Of a DNA stretch of 64,000 bases, positions 37,601 to 47,175 are shown in pieces; the first letter of the stretch is position 1; the number at the start of each line of letters is the position of its first letter. This DNA comes from Cyanobium usitatum str. Tous (GTDB taxonomy: Bacteria > Cyanobacteriota > Cyanobacteriia > PCC-6307 > Cyanobiaceae), in NCBI RefSeq assembly GCF_003011885.1, contig NZ_PXXO01000002.1:181882-245881 (forward strand), in the 5' to 3' direction. A model generated the notes under the pieces. It was not told where the DNA came from and ran no database searches. It was given only the letters and a program-made list of their open reading frames with translations. The translations under genes were made by a program, and so were the position numbers.

Positions 37601-38963
37601 GCCCCTCACCGGACCGCAGGCCCAGGGGCAACACGCCACGGGCGGAGAGGTGGGCACTACTGAAACGCTGCAGCACTAGGCGCTTGTCGCGCCAATCCAA
37701 AACCGCATCCCAGCGACCAAGCAACGGGTTACTGGGCTGACCAAAGCGGGCCTGGAGCTGGGGCAGGCGCCACGAGCCGCTGGCCGTCACTGAACCGCCC
37801 ACTTGCTGGTTCAACACCCAGGCGGGGGTGCCGGCTTGCAGGGGGAGGTCACCGGGCCGGAGCTGCCATTGGCCCGTCAGATCAAAACGCCTGGCCAAGC
37901 TCCCCTTGAGCCTTAGCCAGGAGCGGCCGCGGGCCAGCTCAAACTGGCGCAACTGAAGCTGGTTTCGCTGCCACAGCCCCTCAAGCCGCAGGGTGCCCTG
38001 CAGACCCTTGCTCCCCGGTGCTCCCCAGCGCCAAGCAGAGCGGTCCAACTCGAGCGCCTGACCGCTGCAGCGCAGTTGGCTGGATGGCAACTCCAGTCGG
38101 GATACGCCGGTCGCAGGCCGCCAGCGCAATTGGCGCAGCTGGGCTCCACCTCGACAGAAGGGCTGGCGATCCCTCCAGGCCAAGGCGAACGTGCCATCTG
38201 CGCGACCCGCAAGCTGACCAGGCAGGCCTAAGTGGCGCTGCAGAGGGGCTAGCTGCAAGGCCTTTGCCCGCAGGGTTCCATCCCAGCGCTGACTCTGCCA
38301 ATTGCCCTTGAGCTCCATGGCCAGCTCGCCAGCGGCCACCTCCGAGCGCAGCCAAGCCGCCAGTTCAACCTCCCGGCGATGGGGCCGCACTGCACCACGG
38401 CCCGTGAGGCGGAGGCTCGCACCGGAAGGCTGCAGGTTGAGCAAGGCGGGATCCACCAGGCGCAACCTGAGATCCAGGCGCGGCGGCTGGGTGCTTACAG
38501 AAAGGCGCCCTGGCACCCAATACTGACCTTGGGAGTTGCGCCGCAACTCAGCGCGCACACCAGCCAGGCCTACATGCACCACTGGCAACCGCTGGCGCAG
38601 GCTGGCTAGCGGATCCACGCTCACCAAAACCGAACGCACCAAGACTGAGGAGCCATCCAGCCGCCCAGGGGCGATGCGACTGGGGCCAATGCGCAGACCA
38701 CCCCAGCCCAGACCCTGATATTCGCCAAGCTCAACGGGATGGCCAGCAAGCTGGCTGAGCGGCTGCTCAAGCCGAGGTCTCCAGTGCTCGTAGAGCTTTC
38801 TCAGGGCCTGATCCCCGCCCCAGGCCAGCAGAAGCAGGGCACCGCAGCCGCCTGTAAACGCCGCCAGCAAGCGGAAGCTGCCCTGGCCCTGAGGCGAGGG
38901 TGGGGGTGCAAGTGAAGGCGAAGCGGGGACTGGCCCAGGGTTCTGTTCTGGCAACTCCGCCAT
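34683..38963 (-). CDS. TamB/TIC236-type translocation and assembly protein (DUF490)
   Basis: This very large protein (about 1426 residues) has an N-terminal membrane anchor (residues 34-55) followed by a long run of repeated beta-strands, as in TamB and its chloroplast homologue TIC236. The C-terminal DUF490 region includes GRLNLFTTTFGLDPDSPNVAVF and LTLS-type strands, and ends in a beta-rich stretch with a terminal phenylalanine (LFFRF). These proteins span the periplasm and move outer-membrane proteins or lipids. I chose ATG 38963; ATG 39101 would overlap the divergent ycf51 gene. Confidence 0.88.
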   Translation of the reverse strand: MAELPEQNPGPVPASPSLAPPPSPQGQGSFRLLAAFTGGCGALLLLAWGGDQALRKLYEHWRPRLEQPLSQLAGHPVELGEYQGLGWGGLRIGPSRIAPGRLDGSSVLVRSVLVSVDPLASLRQRLPVVHVGLAGVRAELRRNSQGQYWVPGRLSVSTQPPRLDLRLRLVDPALLNLQPSGASLRLTGRGAVRPHRREVELAAWLRSEVAAGELAMELKGNWQSQRWDGTLRAKALQLAPLQRHLGLPGQLAGRADGTFALAWRDRQPFCRGGAQLRQLRWRPATGVSRLELPSSQLRCSGQALELDRSAWRWGAPGSKGLQGTLRLEGLWQRNQLQLRQFELARGRSWLRLKGSLARRFDLTGQWQLRPGDLPLQAGTPAWVLNQQVGGSVTASGSWRLPQLQARFGQPSNPLLGRWDAVLDWRDKRLVLQRFSSAHLSARGVLPLGLRSGEGLVPGQLDLNLELQRYPLERLDLLVGTQLQGILQATGRVRGPLKALKPDLDLRIDQPGAGPLSLRENWQGQWFGDPAGGGRLRMQAIAPAPVGVLTARLDSRWVPRALRLDRDGGTLELNGSPRGYRWQAFQLPLDGLQLALGPNSSRQPLQARLSGKGLLELQPLAFSGSAQLDRPVFLGVWGKSAQANIRYAKRRYSVQGAISPLAGGNLAIDWSGVWHGAFRARLQGERLPPLFLQQLVRAWPQWRGGSAPILGRASDIGTLLIDTFSGSVQDQLRALELARAQLSAARLERDRQSSPQERLQRLAGQIDADLRLDGASLLEARADLQARAHLWLPEANQDQPLTSVPVLVKFTGPLRRGAGNFSLADLPLELLALLTPVPAGLRGRLSLQGRYRLGTPEPELALNISLVDGYLRETALVLERSTIELEQARLLLDLSLRAAGASSSVELAGVVPLDPGKQGLELRLASRDDGLRFLAGLAQPALQWNQGSGDLQLLVRGSVREPIANGFLRFRGAQLQFIGQKVRDVDATVLFDFEQLLLQEFNAKVGDKGVVRGSGSLGLFRPEATADGKDATLKVELEKVPFAMPRIKAVADGSLQIGGSVAALDIGGELAITRGSVNVQPARLASEANLAAPVTSAAELLESRWNYDQPLVLLGPDVESNASEALRASVPNASFVGFDDLRLKLGPDLKVGIPNLASFGTSGLLRLNGRLDPSLRLQGVVRLLNGRLNLFTTTFGLDPDSPNVAVFTPSMGLIPFLDISLRTRVSDNLPTTSGIGTAGSLSLQDFQAVGATNSLDQLNLVRVFLSVSGPADRLADNLVLRSSPPLSEDRLLALIGGNTLAGLAGSAGGTALATALGQTLLSPLLGTLGDAFGQRLSFALYPTYVNQAVSSGAARRSGRVPLQLVLGAEIGLDLSERFNASVLAAPNRSDVPPQLNLNFKASELLNLQGAVDAQGAWQTQLQLFFRF

Positions 38964-39027
38964 TCCCGTGGGCTGCCACCCCTGCGACGGGCGCAATATA
39001 AAGGCACTAACCCAAACATCCAGCCCT

Positions 39028-39495
39028 ATGGCCGCTGATCCAATCCTGCTGACAGCGGGCAAATGGCTGGGGGCCGCCAGTGGGGTCCTGGCTTTGACCA
39101 CGATTGTTGGTTATCTGAGCCGCTGGGGGATTCGCTTTCGGCTGGTTGGTGTCACCAGCTTCACGGCCCTGCTCGCCGTTTCCTGCCTGGCCTTTGCGGT
39201 GAGCTACGCCCCTCGGGTGCAGCTAGCTGGGGCCGTGAGTGTGCCGGTGGTGTTTGACAACGGCATCGACTTGGTGGTGGCAGCAGCGCCAGACGGCCTA
39301 GCGGATGGGGCCGCCGCACCCACAGTTCAGCAAGTAGCCCAAAACCTCAGGGGTAGCGGCCGCAGCAGCGCCGACAACCTGGTGCATGTTCGACTGCGCC
39401 GCGTCGAGACGATCGCCCCGGGGCTGAGCAAGCCAGTGGTGCTGGCAGAAGCCACCCGCAGCCTGACAAGTGGTGATGTTGAGCTACAGCCCTAG
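39028..39495 (+). CDS. ycf51: Ycf51 / DUF2518 family membrane protein
   Basis: The 155-residue protein has two hydrophobic segments in the first 60 residues, separated by RWGIRFRLVGVTSFTALL, and a soluble C-terminal part. This is the pattern of Ycf51 (DUF2518) found in cyanobacteria and red-lineage plastids. Its function is unknown. I set the start at ATG 39028. It is divergent from the TamB-type gene (64 bp between starts) and is followed two bases later by the DUF4332 gene. Confidence 0.78.
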   Translation: MAADPILLTAGKWLGAASGVLALTTIVGYLSRWGIRFRLVGVTSFTALLAVSCLAFAVSYAPRVQLAGAVSVPVVFDNGIDLVVAAAPDGLADGAAAPTVQQVAQNLRGSGRSSADNLVHVRLRRVETIAPGLSKPVVLAEATRSLTSGDVELQP

Positions 39496-39497
39496 CC

Positions 39498-39881
39498 ATG
39501 TGGCAACTGCCGATTCACTTTCAGCGTGAACAACGCCAATTGGAGCTAGCCGGCATCGATAACTGGCCCCAACTCGCCGGTCTCCAAGACCAGGACCTGC
39601 GCCGGCTCGGCCGCAGCGGCGGCGCCAGCGAGGCCCGGCTGATCAAGCTTCGGGGCCAGGCCCGGCTAGTCGTGGAGGTGGGACTCGAACCGGCAGAAGC
39701 CGCCCTGCTGCTCTACGCCGGCATCGCTAGCAGGGCTGGATTGGCGGCCAGTGATCCGCACCAACTCTTGGTACAGATGGGCCGGCTGCAACGAAGCCTC
39801 ACCGGCATGGCCTCCCCCCTGCTCGATCTGACCACCTTGAGCGAATGGATCCGGCGCGCTCAGCGCCGCCCCACGAACTGA
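39498..39881 (+). CDS. DUF4332-like protein
   Basis: The 127-residue soluble protein has helix-hairpin-helix-like repeats (LAGIDNWPQLAGLQDQDLRR, then EAALLLYAGIASRAGLAAS), as in DUF4332, a family related to DNA-binding or nucleic-acid-associated domains. The role is unknown. Coupled spacing to ycf51 suggests one transcript. A strong hairpin starts nine bases after the stop. Confidence 0.68.
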   Translation: MWQLPIHFQREQRQLELAGIDNWPQLAGLQDQDLRRLGRSGGASEARLIKLRGQARLVVEVGLEPAEAALLLYAGIASRAGLAASDPHQLLVQMGRLQRSLTGMASPLLDLTTLSEWIRRAQRRPTN

Positions 39882-39889
39882 TCCAGAGC

Positions 39890-39916
39890 AGCCACCAGCC
39901 GCCGCCCCTGGTGGCT
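39890..39916 (+). terminator. Perfect 9-bp hairpin after the DUF4332 gene
   Basis: AGCCACCAG (39890-39898) and CTGGTGGCT (39908-39916) pair perfectly around a 9-nt loop. No T-run follows, so this is a terminator-like or RNA-stabilising structure rather than a proven intrinsic terminator. Confidence 0.45.
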
Positions 39917-39930
39917 CAAATGGAGAAGCT

Positions 39931-40263
39931 TTGGGGCTGCATACGTTGTCAAATCTCCACTCCCCCCCCATTAATTCGACCTGCGGCCGTTACATCTTCG
40001 GCCTGGCGCCGCTTCTGCTGATCAGCCTGGCAGCCCTGTGGTCACCTGCCCTGGCCCAATCCCAATTGCTTGAGTCCGTGAAGCAAAACCCTGCGAGGGC
40101 GAAGGCGCTTTGCAGCCAGTTTCAGGGCTTCAACGCCCAGGGGCTCTCCGCCACATCCAGCTCGGCCGTGAGCCAGATCGCCCGCCAAGAAAACCTCAGC
40201 CCCATGGATTCTGAGGTTATTATCACCTATGTGATTGGGCTTTATTGCCCCGATGTGCGCTGA
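39931..40263 (+). CDS. Small secreted protein of unknown function
   Basis: The 110-residue protein carries a signal peptide: a hydrophobic core around residues 22-38 ends at PALAQ, a good signal-peptidase site. The mature part of about 68 residues contains two cysteines that could form a disulfide. I do not recognise a family. The start is uncertain because the region before the hydrophobic core is unusually long. The next gene begins immediately at the following codon, so the two are in one transcript. Confidence 0.55.
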   Translation: MGLHTLSNLHSPPINSTCGRYIFGLAPLLLISLAALWSPALAQSQLLESVKQNPARAKALCSQFQGFNAQGLSATSSSAVSQIARQENLSPMDSEVIITYVIGLYCPDVR

Positions 40264-41889
40264 GTGAGCAGCCCGGCGCCAAACCTTTTGCAGGTTCGAT
40301 GGCGAGACGAGGCCATGGATTGCCGGGATGGCACCCAGCTGATCAGCCGAGTCTGGCAACCAGCAGACCAAGGACCATGGCCGGTGCTGCTGATGCGACA
40401 GCCCTACGGCCGAGCGATTGCCTCAACTATTACCTATGCCCATCCCAGCTGGTACGCAGCCCATGGCTTTCTGGTAGTTGTTCAGGATGTGCGCGGTCAA
40501 GGTGCTTCCCAGGGGACGTTCCAAGGTTTCGAGCAGGAGTTATCCGATGGAGCAGACACCGTCCGCTGGGTTCGCAAACTTGATTGCAGTAACGGAAGAG
40601 TCGGTTGCTATGGATTTTCATACCAAGGCCTGACCCAACTGCTAAGCGACGATCCGGCGGCCCTGCCCGACTGCCTGGCACCGGCCATGGCTGGTTTGGA
40701 CGAGCGCGGCGACTGGGCTTGCGAGGGAGGAGCCCACTGGTGGGCCCTAGGCCTCGGCTGGGGACTGCAATTGGCAGCCCTGCGCTGCAAAAAACTTGGG
40801 GACGATGCCGGCTGGCAAGCGATTCGCCGCAGCCTCGGCTCGGGCAACTTTCTGGCTGAAGGCTTGGACCTGCTCAAGCGCCATGACCCCCAAGGCATGG
40901 CCTGCCGCTGGCTGCAGCTGCCGGCAAGCGAGGCCCCTAGGTGGGTTTGCCACCAACCAGTCGCAGCTCTATGGCAGCGCCCGATGCTGCTGATCGGTGG
41001 CTGGTATGACCCCCATCTGCGCGGCATCTTGAACCTCTTCGAACAAGCTCGCGCCGCAGGTGGCTCGCCGCTGCTGCGCATTGGCGCCTACACCCACCTC
41101 GACTGGAACGGCGGCCTTGATCGGTTGCAACTGGCCTTCTTTCAGCACCATCTTCAGGATCAAGCCGCTACAGAAGAACTCAGCGCTGCAGTTCTTGTAG
41201 AGAAAGACCCACTTACAAACGGCAAAAACTCAAGCCGCCGTTGGCGGGCCCCCAATTCAGACAGCAGCCCCCTGAGCTGGGGGCTACGCAGTTGTGGCCT
41301 GGCCACAATCGACGCGGAGGAGGGCGAATTGCTGCTCGATCGATTTGGCAGCGGCGAGGTCGCCCTGGTGCACGATCCCTGGCGACCAGTTCCAGGCCGG
41401 GGCGGCCACCTTGGCCTCGATCCAGGCCCGTGTGAACGCGGCGACCTGGACCGCCGTAGTGATGTGATCTGCTTCAGCAGTTCACCACTCAGCACGCCCC
41501 TGGAGCTGGAAGGTCGGCCCCTATTGACCATTTCTGTGCGGGCCGACCAACCCAGCTTTGACCTTTGTGCAGCTCTCTCGGTGGTTGATCCCGAGGGAAG
41601 GGTGCTCCAACTGAGCACGGGCGTGGCCAGGACCCAGCAGCTAGCAGGCGAAAAATCGTTGCTGCAAGTTCAATTGCAGCCCCTGCTAGCTGAGCTCTGC
41701 CCCGGGGAACGGTTGCGACTCTCCCTAGCGGGAGCGGCCTGGCCGCAGATTGCCGTAAACCCCGGCGACGGCCTCGAGACCTTCGGGCCTACCGGCCCGC
41801 ACCATCGAGTGATCACGCTGGAGCTTGAACTGGCTGATTCCCAATTGCAGCTACTGCCACTCTTGGGCGGCAAATTTGGGGCACACTGA
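40264..41889 (+). CDS. CocE/NonD family alpha/beta hydrolase
   Basis: The 541-residue protein matches the CocE/X-Pro dipeptidyl-peptidase family. Conserved parts are PVLLMRQPYGR at the start, VVVQDVRGQGASQGTF, and the nucleophile elbow GCYGFSYQGLTQ with the catalytic serine. The C-terminal third is a beta-jelly-roll domain. Such enzymes hydrolyse esters, amides or acylated amino acids, and the true substrate is unknown. GTG 40264 follows directly on the previous stop. Confidence 0.85.
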   Translation: MSSPAPNLLQVRWRDEAMDCRDGTQLISRVWQPADQGPWPVLLMRQPYGRAIASTITYAHPSWYAAHGFLVVVQDVRGQGASQGTFQGFEQELSDGADTVRWVRKLDCSNGRVGCYGFSYQGLTQLLSDDPAALPDCLAPAMAGLDERGDWACEGGAHWWALGLGWGLQLAALRCKKLGDDAGWQAIRRSLGSGNFLAEGLDLLKRHDPQGMACRWLQLPASEAPRWVCHQPVAALWQRPMLLIGGWYDPHLRGILNLFEQARAAGGSPLLRIGAYTHLDWNGGLDRLQLAFFQHHLQDQAATEELSAAVLVEKDPLTNGKNSSRRWRAPNSDSSPLSWGLRSCGLATIDAEEGELLLDRFGSGEVALVHDPWRPVPGRGGHLGLDPGPCERGDLDRRSDVICFSSSPLSTPLELEGRPLLTISVRADQPSFDLCAALSVVDPEGRVLQLSTGVARTQQLAGEKSLLQVQLQPLLAELCPGERLRLSLAGAAWPQIAVNPGDGLETFGPTGPHHRVITLELELADSQLQLLPLLGGKFGAH

Positions 41890-41894
41890 GCCAA

Positions 41895-42716
41895 ATGTTT
41901 GTTTTTGCGATGTCGCTGCGCCACCTGCGCCCTGTTCAACAGCCCCAGGCCCTCAGCCGCATGGCTCTCGGCATGCTTGCGCTGGCCACCGGCCTGAGCA
42001 TCACCATGGCGGCACTGCCAGGAACATCAGGCAGTGCGGCTTTGGCCCAGAGCCAGAGCGGTGGTGTGGATCGCCCAGCCCTCAGCGTCGAAGCAGCCCG
42101 AGCCGCGGCTGATCGGATCTTGGCAGCAGTAAAAAGCCGAGATGCCAACCTGCGCTACAGCCAATTCTCAGAGGAACTCAAGGCGGTTAGCAGCCCTTCG
42201 ATGGTGGCGGAGACAATGCGCACCCAGCCGAAACTGTTGAGCTGGACCCTGCTCAGCGTGCAAGGAGGTTTGCGCAACACCACTGTTGAGGCCAGCCTCA
42301 CCACAAGCATGGGCAAGCGAGAGCTGTTCATCGTGCTCAACCCCGAGGGCAAACTCGCTGGTTACCACCTGGATGTAACCGATGAGGCGCCCGGCGCGGT
42401 TGCCAAGAGATTTGTCACCGCCCTAAGCAGTGGCCAGTTCATCTCAGCGCGCAGCTTTTTGAGCCTGTCACTGCAGAAGGAAATCTCCGCGAGCAGCCTG
42501 CAGGTGCGCTGGCAGCAGCTGCAACGTCAAACCGGCGAATTTGTACGGATCCGCAAGGTTGTGGTGGCCGAGGGCGGCGGCGACCAGCGCCTTGTACTGG
42601 TAAGTAGCGATTTCAATCGTCTTAGCGATTCCCTCTTTGTGATCCTTAATGCCAACAACGAAATAATCGGCATCGACTTTCCCAGCGATCCAATCACCCC
42701 CAAGCCGGTGCGCTGA
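41895..42716 (+). CDS. Secreted tandem DUF3887-like protein
   Basis: The N-terminus has a signal peptide (hydrophobic core about residues 23-40, ending near SAALAQS). The mature protein is two copies of a fold of about 95 residues: residues 67-162 and 165-268 share a start helix, then a beta sheet ending in LFIVLNPEGKLAGYHLDV and LFVILNANNEIIGIDF. This is the DUF3887 pattern, related to NTF2-like folds. The substrate is unknown. ATG 41910 is a possible later start. It lies five bases after the hydrolase gene. Confidence 0.68.
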   Translation: MFVFAMSLRHLRPVQQPQALSRMALGMLALATGLSITMAALPGTSGSAALAQSQSGGVDRPALSVEAARAAADRILAAVKSRDANLRYSQFSEELKAVSSPSMVAETMRTQPKLLSWTLLSVQGGLRNTTVEASLTTSMGKRELFIVLNPEGKLAGYHLDVTDEAPGAVAKRFVTALSSGQFISARSFLSLSLQKEISASSLQVRWQQLQRQTGEFVRIRKVVVAEGGGDQRLVLVSSDFNRLSDSLFVILNANNEIIGIDFPSDPITPKPVR

Positions 42717-42758
42717 GCCCTAAGACGCCTAAGCTCGCCTTCCGATCGCTGCTGGTAC

Positions 42759-45083
42759 ATGTCCTTGCTCACCCTTAACTGGATGGCGGAGGATTGCCAG
42801 CGGCTGGCTGAGTGCCGGCACGACCACCCGTTTGCGGTGCTGGGGCCCCAGCCCCTCGAATCGGGCGGATGGGTGTTGCGCGTCTGGATGCCTGAGGCAG
42901 AGCGAGTTGAGCTGCTGATCGATGGCCAATCGCTGCCGATGGCCACTCCGAATCACCCCTGGATTTTCGAAGCCCCTTGGGGCAGTGATCCTGGTACTTC
43001 CTATCAGGTGCGGGTCAACCGCGGCGGCATCGAACACGTGCAGCCCGATCCCTGGTCGTTTCGCCATGAATGGATGGGCGAATTGGATCGCCTGTTGTTT
43101 GCAGAGGGCAACCACCACCACATTTGGCGCCGCATGGGTGCCCACGTGGTGGAGCACAACGGCGTCAAGGGCGTTCAGTTCTGCCTCTGGGCCCCCAATG
43201 CCCGCAGCGTGGCGGTGCTGGGCAATTTCAACGGCTGGGATGGCCGCCACCATCCGATGCAGGCAAGGGTGGGTGGATCCTGGGAGCTATTCATTCCCGG
43301 GCTTAAGCCAGGTGAGATTTACAAATACGAGGTAAGAGCTCAAAACGGTCACTGCTATCAAAAAGCAGACCCCTATGGCTTCCGCCATGAGATTCGTCCC
43401 AACAATGGCTCGATCGTGGAGTCCCTTGCGGGGCACCTATGGCAAGACTCGGGCTGGATGCAGGAGCGGGATAGCCGCAACCCCCTCGACCAGCCGGTGT
43501 CTGTTTATGAAATGCATCTGGGCAGCTGGATGCACGGCGCTGCCGACCAGCCCTACATCGAAGCTGACGGCACACCGCGCCCGCCGGTGCCTGCAGCCGA
43601 TCTCAAACCGGGCGCTCGCCTGCTCACCTATCCGGAGCTAGCTGATCGGGTCATCCCCTATGTGAAAGCCCGCGGCTTTACCCACATCGAGTTGATGCCC
43701 ATCTCGGAGCATCCCTTCGATGGTTCCTGGGGCTACCAAGTCACGGGCTGGTACGCCCCCACCAGCCGCTTTGGCACCCCGGATGAGTTCCGCGCCTTCG
43801 TGGATCGCTGCCACGCCGAAGGCATTGGCGTGATTCTCGACTGGGTGCCAGGCCACTTCCCCAAAGATGCCCACGGCCTGGCCTTCTTTGATGGCGCCCA
43901 TCTTTATGAGCATGCCGATCCGCGCATCGGCGAGCACAAGGAGTGGGGCACCCTCATCTTCAACTACAGCCGCAACGAAGTGCGCAACTTCCTTGTGGCA
44001 AACCTGGTTTATTGGTTTGAGGAGTTCCACATCGACGGCATCCGCGTAGATGCGGTGGCCTCCATGCTTTATCGCGACTACCTGCGCCCAGATGGTGAAT
44101 GGTTGCCGAATGACCATGGCGGCCGTGAAAACACCGAGGCCGTCACTTTCCTGCAACAGGCCAACCACGTGCTGTTCGAGCACTTCCCTGGAGCACTCTC
44201 GATCGCCGAGGAATCCACCACCTGGCCCATGGTTACCCAGCCCACCAATATTGGTGGCCTCGGGTTCAACCTCAAATGGAACATGGGCTGGATGCACGAC
44301 ATGCTCGATTACTTCGAGCTAGATCCCTGGTTCCGCCAGTTCCATCAGAACAACGTCACCTTCTCAATCTGGTACGCCTTCACAGAGAACTTCATGCTGG
44401 CCTTAAGCCACGACGAAGTTGTGCATGGCAAGAGCAACCTCTTGCACAAAATGCCTGGTGACGACTGGCAAAAATTTGCCAACGTGCGGGCACTGCTGGC
44501 ATATATGTGGACCCATCCCGGCAAGAAAACCATCTTCATGGGGATGGAATTTGGCCAGAGGGCTGAGTGGAATGTATGGGGCGATCTGCAGTGGGAGCTG
44601 CTGCAGCACGACTCTCACCAGGGGCTCCAGCGTCTCGTCGACGATCTCAACGTCTTCTACAAATCGGAGCGGGCTCTCTGGGGAGACGATTTCAGTGAAT
44701 TCGGCTTCCAGTGGATCGATTGCAACGACAATCGCCACTCGATCATCAGCTTCATGCGACGTGAAAGTGCCACGGGCAAGTGGCTTGTGGTGGTGGCCAA
44801 CTTCACTCCCCAGAGCCATTCCCACTACCGAGTGGGCGTGCCGCTGGAGGGCTTCTATGAGGAAGCCTTCAACACCGATGCTGAGCGCTATGGCGGCAGC
44901 AACCTGGGCAACCTGGGCGGCAAATTCACCGACCAGTGGGGCATCCATGGCTATGACCAATCCCTGGATCTCTGCCTACCACCCCTTTCAGTGCTCGTCT
45001 TCCGTCGGGACGAAATCCGCAGCCAGCAGTTGGATGAAGACACCTGTGACGAAGCCACCGATTCCGGGGCCCTGCTCGGGTAA
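42759..45083 (+). CDS. glgB: 1,4-alpha-glucan branching enzyme
   Basis: GlgB (GH13) makes alpha-1,6 branches in glycogen. The 774-residue protein has an N-terminal CBM48-like region ([10 protein letters not shown], then [20 protein letters not shown]), a catalytic barrel with the nucleophile in [13 protein letters not shown] and the acid/base glutamate in [13 protein letters not shown], and a C-terminal beta domain. The length is that of a full type-1 enzyme. It is followed 26 bp later by hemE. Confidence 0.97.
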   Translation: MSLLTLNWMAEDCQRLAECRHDHPFAVLGPQPLESGGWVLRVWMPEAERVELLIDGQSLPMATPNHPWIFEAPWGSDPGTSYQVRVNRGGIEHVQPDPWSFRHEWMGELDRLLFAEGNHHHIWRRMGAHVVEHNGVKGVQFCLWAPNARSVAVLGNFNGWDGRHHPMQARVGGSWELFIPGLKPGEIYKYEVRAQNGHCYQKADPYGFRHEIRPNNGSIVESLAGHLWQDSGWMQERDSRNPLDQPVSVYEMHLGSWMHGAADQPYIEADGTPRPPVPAADLKPGARLLTYPELADRVIPYVKARGFTHIELMPISEHPFDGSWGYQVTGWYAPTSRFGTPDEFRAFVDRCHAEGIGVILDWVPGHFPKDAHGLAFFDGAHLYEHADPRIGEHKEWGTLIFNYSRNEVRNFLVANLVYWFEEFHIDGIRVDAVASMLYRDYLRPDGEWLPNDHGGRENTEAVTFLQQANHVLFEHFPGALSIAEESTTWPMVTQPTNIGGLGFNLKWNMGWMHDMLDYFELDPWFRQFHQNNVTFSIWYAFTENFMLALSHDEVVHGKSNLLHKMPGDDWQKFANVRALLAYMWTHPGKKTIFMGMEFGQRAEWNVWGDLQWELLQHDSHQGLQRLVDDLNVFYKSERALWGDDFSEFGFQWIDCNDNRHSIISFMRRESATGKWLVVVANFTPQSHSHYRVGVPLEGFYEEAFNTDAERYGGSNLGNLGGKFTDQWGIHGYDQSLDLCLPPLSVLVFRRDEIRSQQLDEDTCDEATDSGALLG

Positions 45084-45109
45084 GTTCTCGCTTCGCTCTG
45101 CTTGCAACC

Positions 45110-46168
45110 ATGACCGAAGCCGCCCCCCTGCTGCTGCGCGCCGCCCGAGGTGAGCAGGTGGAGCGGCCCCCGGTTTGGATGATGCGCCAGGCCGGGCGCT
45201 ACATGAAGGTGTATCGCGACCTGCGCGACCGCCATCCCGGTTTCCGCGAGCGCTCGGAAAACCCAGATCTCTCCTACGAGATCTCCATGCAGCCCTTCCA
45301 CGCCTTCAAGCCCGACGGCGTGATCCTCTTTTCAGACATCCTCACGCCCCTACCGGGCATGGGGATCAACTTCGACATCATTGAGAGCCAGGGGCCCCTG
45401 ATCCAGGACCCAATCCGCAACCTTGCCCAAGTAGAGGCACTGCGGGCCTTGGAGCCGGCCGAGAGCATGCCGTTTGTGGGTGAGGTGCTCACCCGTCTAC
45501 GTCAATCTGTTGGCAATGAAGCTGCTGTACTCGGCTTTGTGGGTGCCCCCTGGACCCTGGCCGCCTATGTGGTGGAGGGCAAAAGCAGCAAGAACTACGC
45601 CGTGATCAAGGCGATGGCTTTCAAAGAGCCGGAGCTGCTGCACAAGCTCCTAGACCACTTCGCCGAGTCAATTGCCACCTACCTGCGCTTTCAAATCGAT
45701 TCCGGCGCCCAGGTGGTGCAGATGTTCGATTCCTGGGCCGGCCAACTCAGCCCCATGGATTACGACAGCTTCGCGGCGCCTTACCAGAAGAAGGTGGTGG
45801 ATCTGGTTAAGCAAACCCACCCCGATACCCCCTTCATCCTCTACATCTCCGGCAGCGCCGGCGTGCTTGAGCGCATGGCAGGCACAGGGGTAGACATCAT
45901 TTCGCTCGACTGGACCGTGGACATGGCCGAGGGCCTGGCCCGCCTACCCGAGCACATTGGCGTGCAGGGCAACGTGGATCCCGGATTGCTATTCGGCACC
46001 CCAGCGGCCATCCAGGCCCGGATCGACGACACCGTGCGCAAAGCCCGCGGCCGCAAGCACATTCTCAACCTGGGCCACGGCATCCTGCCGGGCACTCCAG
46101 AAGAAAACGGCCGCGCCTTCTTTGAAGCCGGCAAGAGTGTGATGGAGCGCATCGGAGCGGCGGCTTGA
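45110..46168 (+). CDS. hemE: Uroporphyrinogen III decarboxylase
   Basis: HemE decarboxylates four acetate side chains to give coproporphyrinogen III, a shared step for haem and chlorophyll. The N-terminal signature [13 protein letters not shown] and the aspartate in [17 protein letters not shown] are present, as is [14 protein letters not shown]. The 352-residue length is normal. It overlaps the next gene's TTG start (TTGA). Confidence 0.97.
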   Translation: MTEAAPLLLRAARGEQVERPPVWMMRQAGRYMKVYRDLRDRHPGFRERSENPDLSYEISMQPFHAFKPDGVILFSDILTPLPGMGINFDIIESQGPLIQDPIRNLAQVEALRALEPAESMPFVGEVLTRLRQSVGNEAAVLGFVGAPWTLAAYVVEGKSSKNYAVIKAMAFKEPELLHKLLDHFAESIATYLRFQIDSGAQVVQMFDSWAGQLSPMDYDSFAAPYQKKVVDLVKQTHPDTPFILYISGSAGVLERMAGTGVDIISLDWTVDMAEGLARLPEHIGVQGNVDPGLLFGTPAAIQARIDDTVRKARGRKHILNLGHGILPGTPEENGRAFFEAGKSVMERIGAAA

Positions 46169-47175
46169 GCAGCCCCGCGGCAGGATCCCGGCCCCAGCGG
46201 ATCCTGATCACAGGGGCTAGTGGCTGCGTTGGCCAGTACATCACCGAGCAGCTTTATCGCCACAGCGATGCGGAGTTGCTGCTCCTGCTCCGTGATCCAG
46301 CCAAGCTCACGGTTGTTTCTGCAGATGATCCTCGGGTCACCCTGCTGGTCGGTGACCTGCGGGAGCTAACGCCCCATGCCGGTGCAATCGCCACCGCTAC
46401 TCGCATCATCCACACGGCCACCGCCTGGGGCGATCCCCTAAGAGCCCAGCAGGTGAACGTAGAAGCGGTTAACCAGCTGCTGGCTTTCACCAGCCCTGTA
46501 TGGCTGGAGCAGGTGATCTACTTCTCCACCGCCTCAATTCTGGATCGCCAATTGCAGCTGCTGCCCGAGGCAGCGGAATTTGGCACTGAATACATCCAAA
46601 CCAAGGCCCTCTGTCTGCAGCAACTGGAGGCCCACCCCCTGGCCGCCAAAATTGTGGCCGTATTTCCCACCCTGGTATTTGGGGGTCAGGTGGGCCCGGG
46701 CGACCGCCATCCCACCAGCTATCTCACCGCCGGAATTAGGGAGGCAACCCGCTGGTTGTGGCTTGCTAAGTGGCTACGCACCGAAGCCAGCTTCCACTTC
46801 ATCCACGCCGCCGACATAGCCCTGGTGTGCGCCCATTTGGCCACCCAGCCCCATCACCCCAATCCGGAACCAAACCAGGGAGCTCTGCGGCGCCTTGTTC
46901 TCGGCCAGGCGCCCATCAGCATCAATGCCACCGTGACCCAGCTCTGCCGTTGGCGCCGCAGCTGGCAGCCACCCTTTGGGATCGACCTGCAAGGCTGGTT
47001 AATCGAAGCCCTGATCAAACTTCTACGCATTGAAGTCAATGCCTGGGATCGCTTCTCAATTCGCCAGCGCCACTTCGTGCACGAGCCGGTGAGCCCACCA
47101 GAACGCTTTGGCCTGGTGAGCTACGCACCCACCCTCCAAGCGGTGTTCGAAACCGCTGGCCTGCCGCACAGATGA
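46165..47175 (+). CDS. NAD(P)-dependent epimerase/dehydratase
   Basis: The 336-residue extended-SDR protein starts at TTG with the Rossmann loop [26 protein letters not shown]-like strand ([13 protein letters not shown]) lies in place of the typical serine, and the active-site tyrosine and lysine are in [15 protein letters not shown]. The substrate is unknown; sugar nucleotides or flavonoid-like compounds are usual. It is coupled to hemE upstream (TTGA) and to the cupredoxin gene downstream (ATGA). Confidence 0.8.
   Translation: MSSPAAGSRPQRILITGASGCVGQYITEQLYRHSDAELLLLLRDPAKLTVVSADDPRVTLLVGDLRELTPHAGAIATATRIIHTATAWGDPLRAQQVNVEAVNQLLAFTSPVWLEQVIYFSTASILDRQLQLLPEAAEFGTEYIQTKALCLQQLEAHPLAAKIVAVFPTLVFGGQVGPGDRHPTSYLTAGIREATRWLWLAKWLRTEASFHFIHAADIALVCAHLATQPHHPNPEPNQGALRRLVLGQAPISINATVTQLCRWRRSWQPPFGIDLQGWLIEALIKLLRIEVNAWDRFSIRQRHFVHEPVSPPERFGLVSYAPTLQAVFETAGLPHR

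Noticed and set aside
39668..39700. A tRNA-like GTGGGACTCGAACC string in the DUF4332 gene
   Set aside because: It reads as a T-arm complement, but the stem partners (GTGGG / CCCAC) do not pair and no acceptor or anticodon arm can be found. It is coding sequence.
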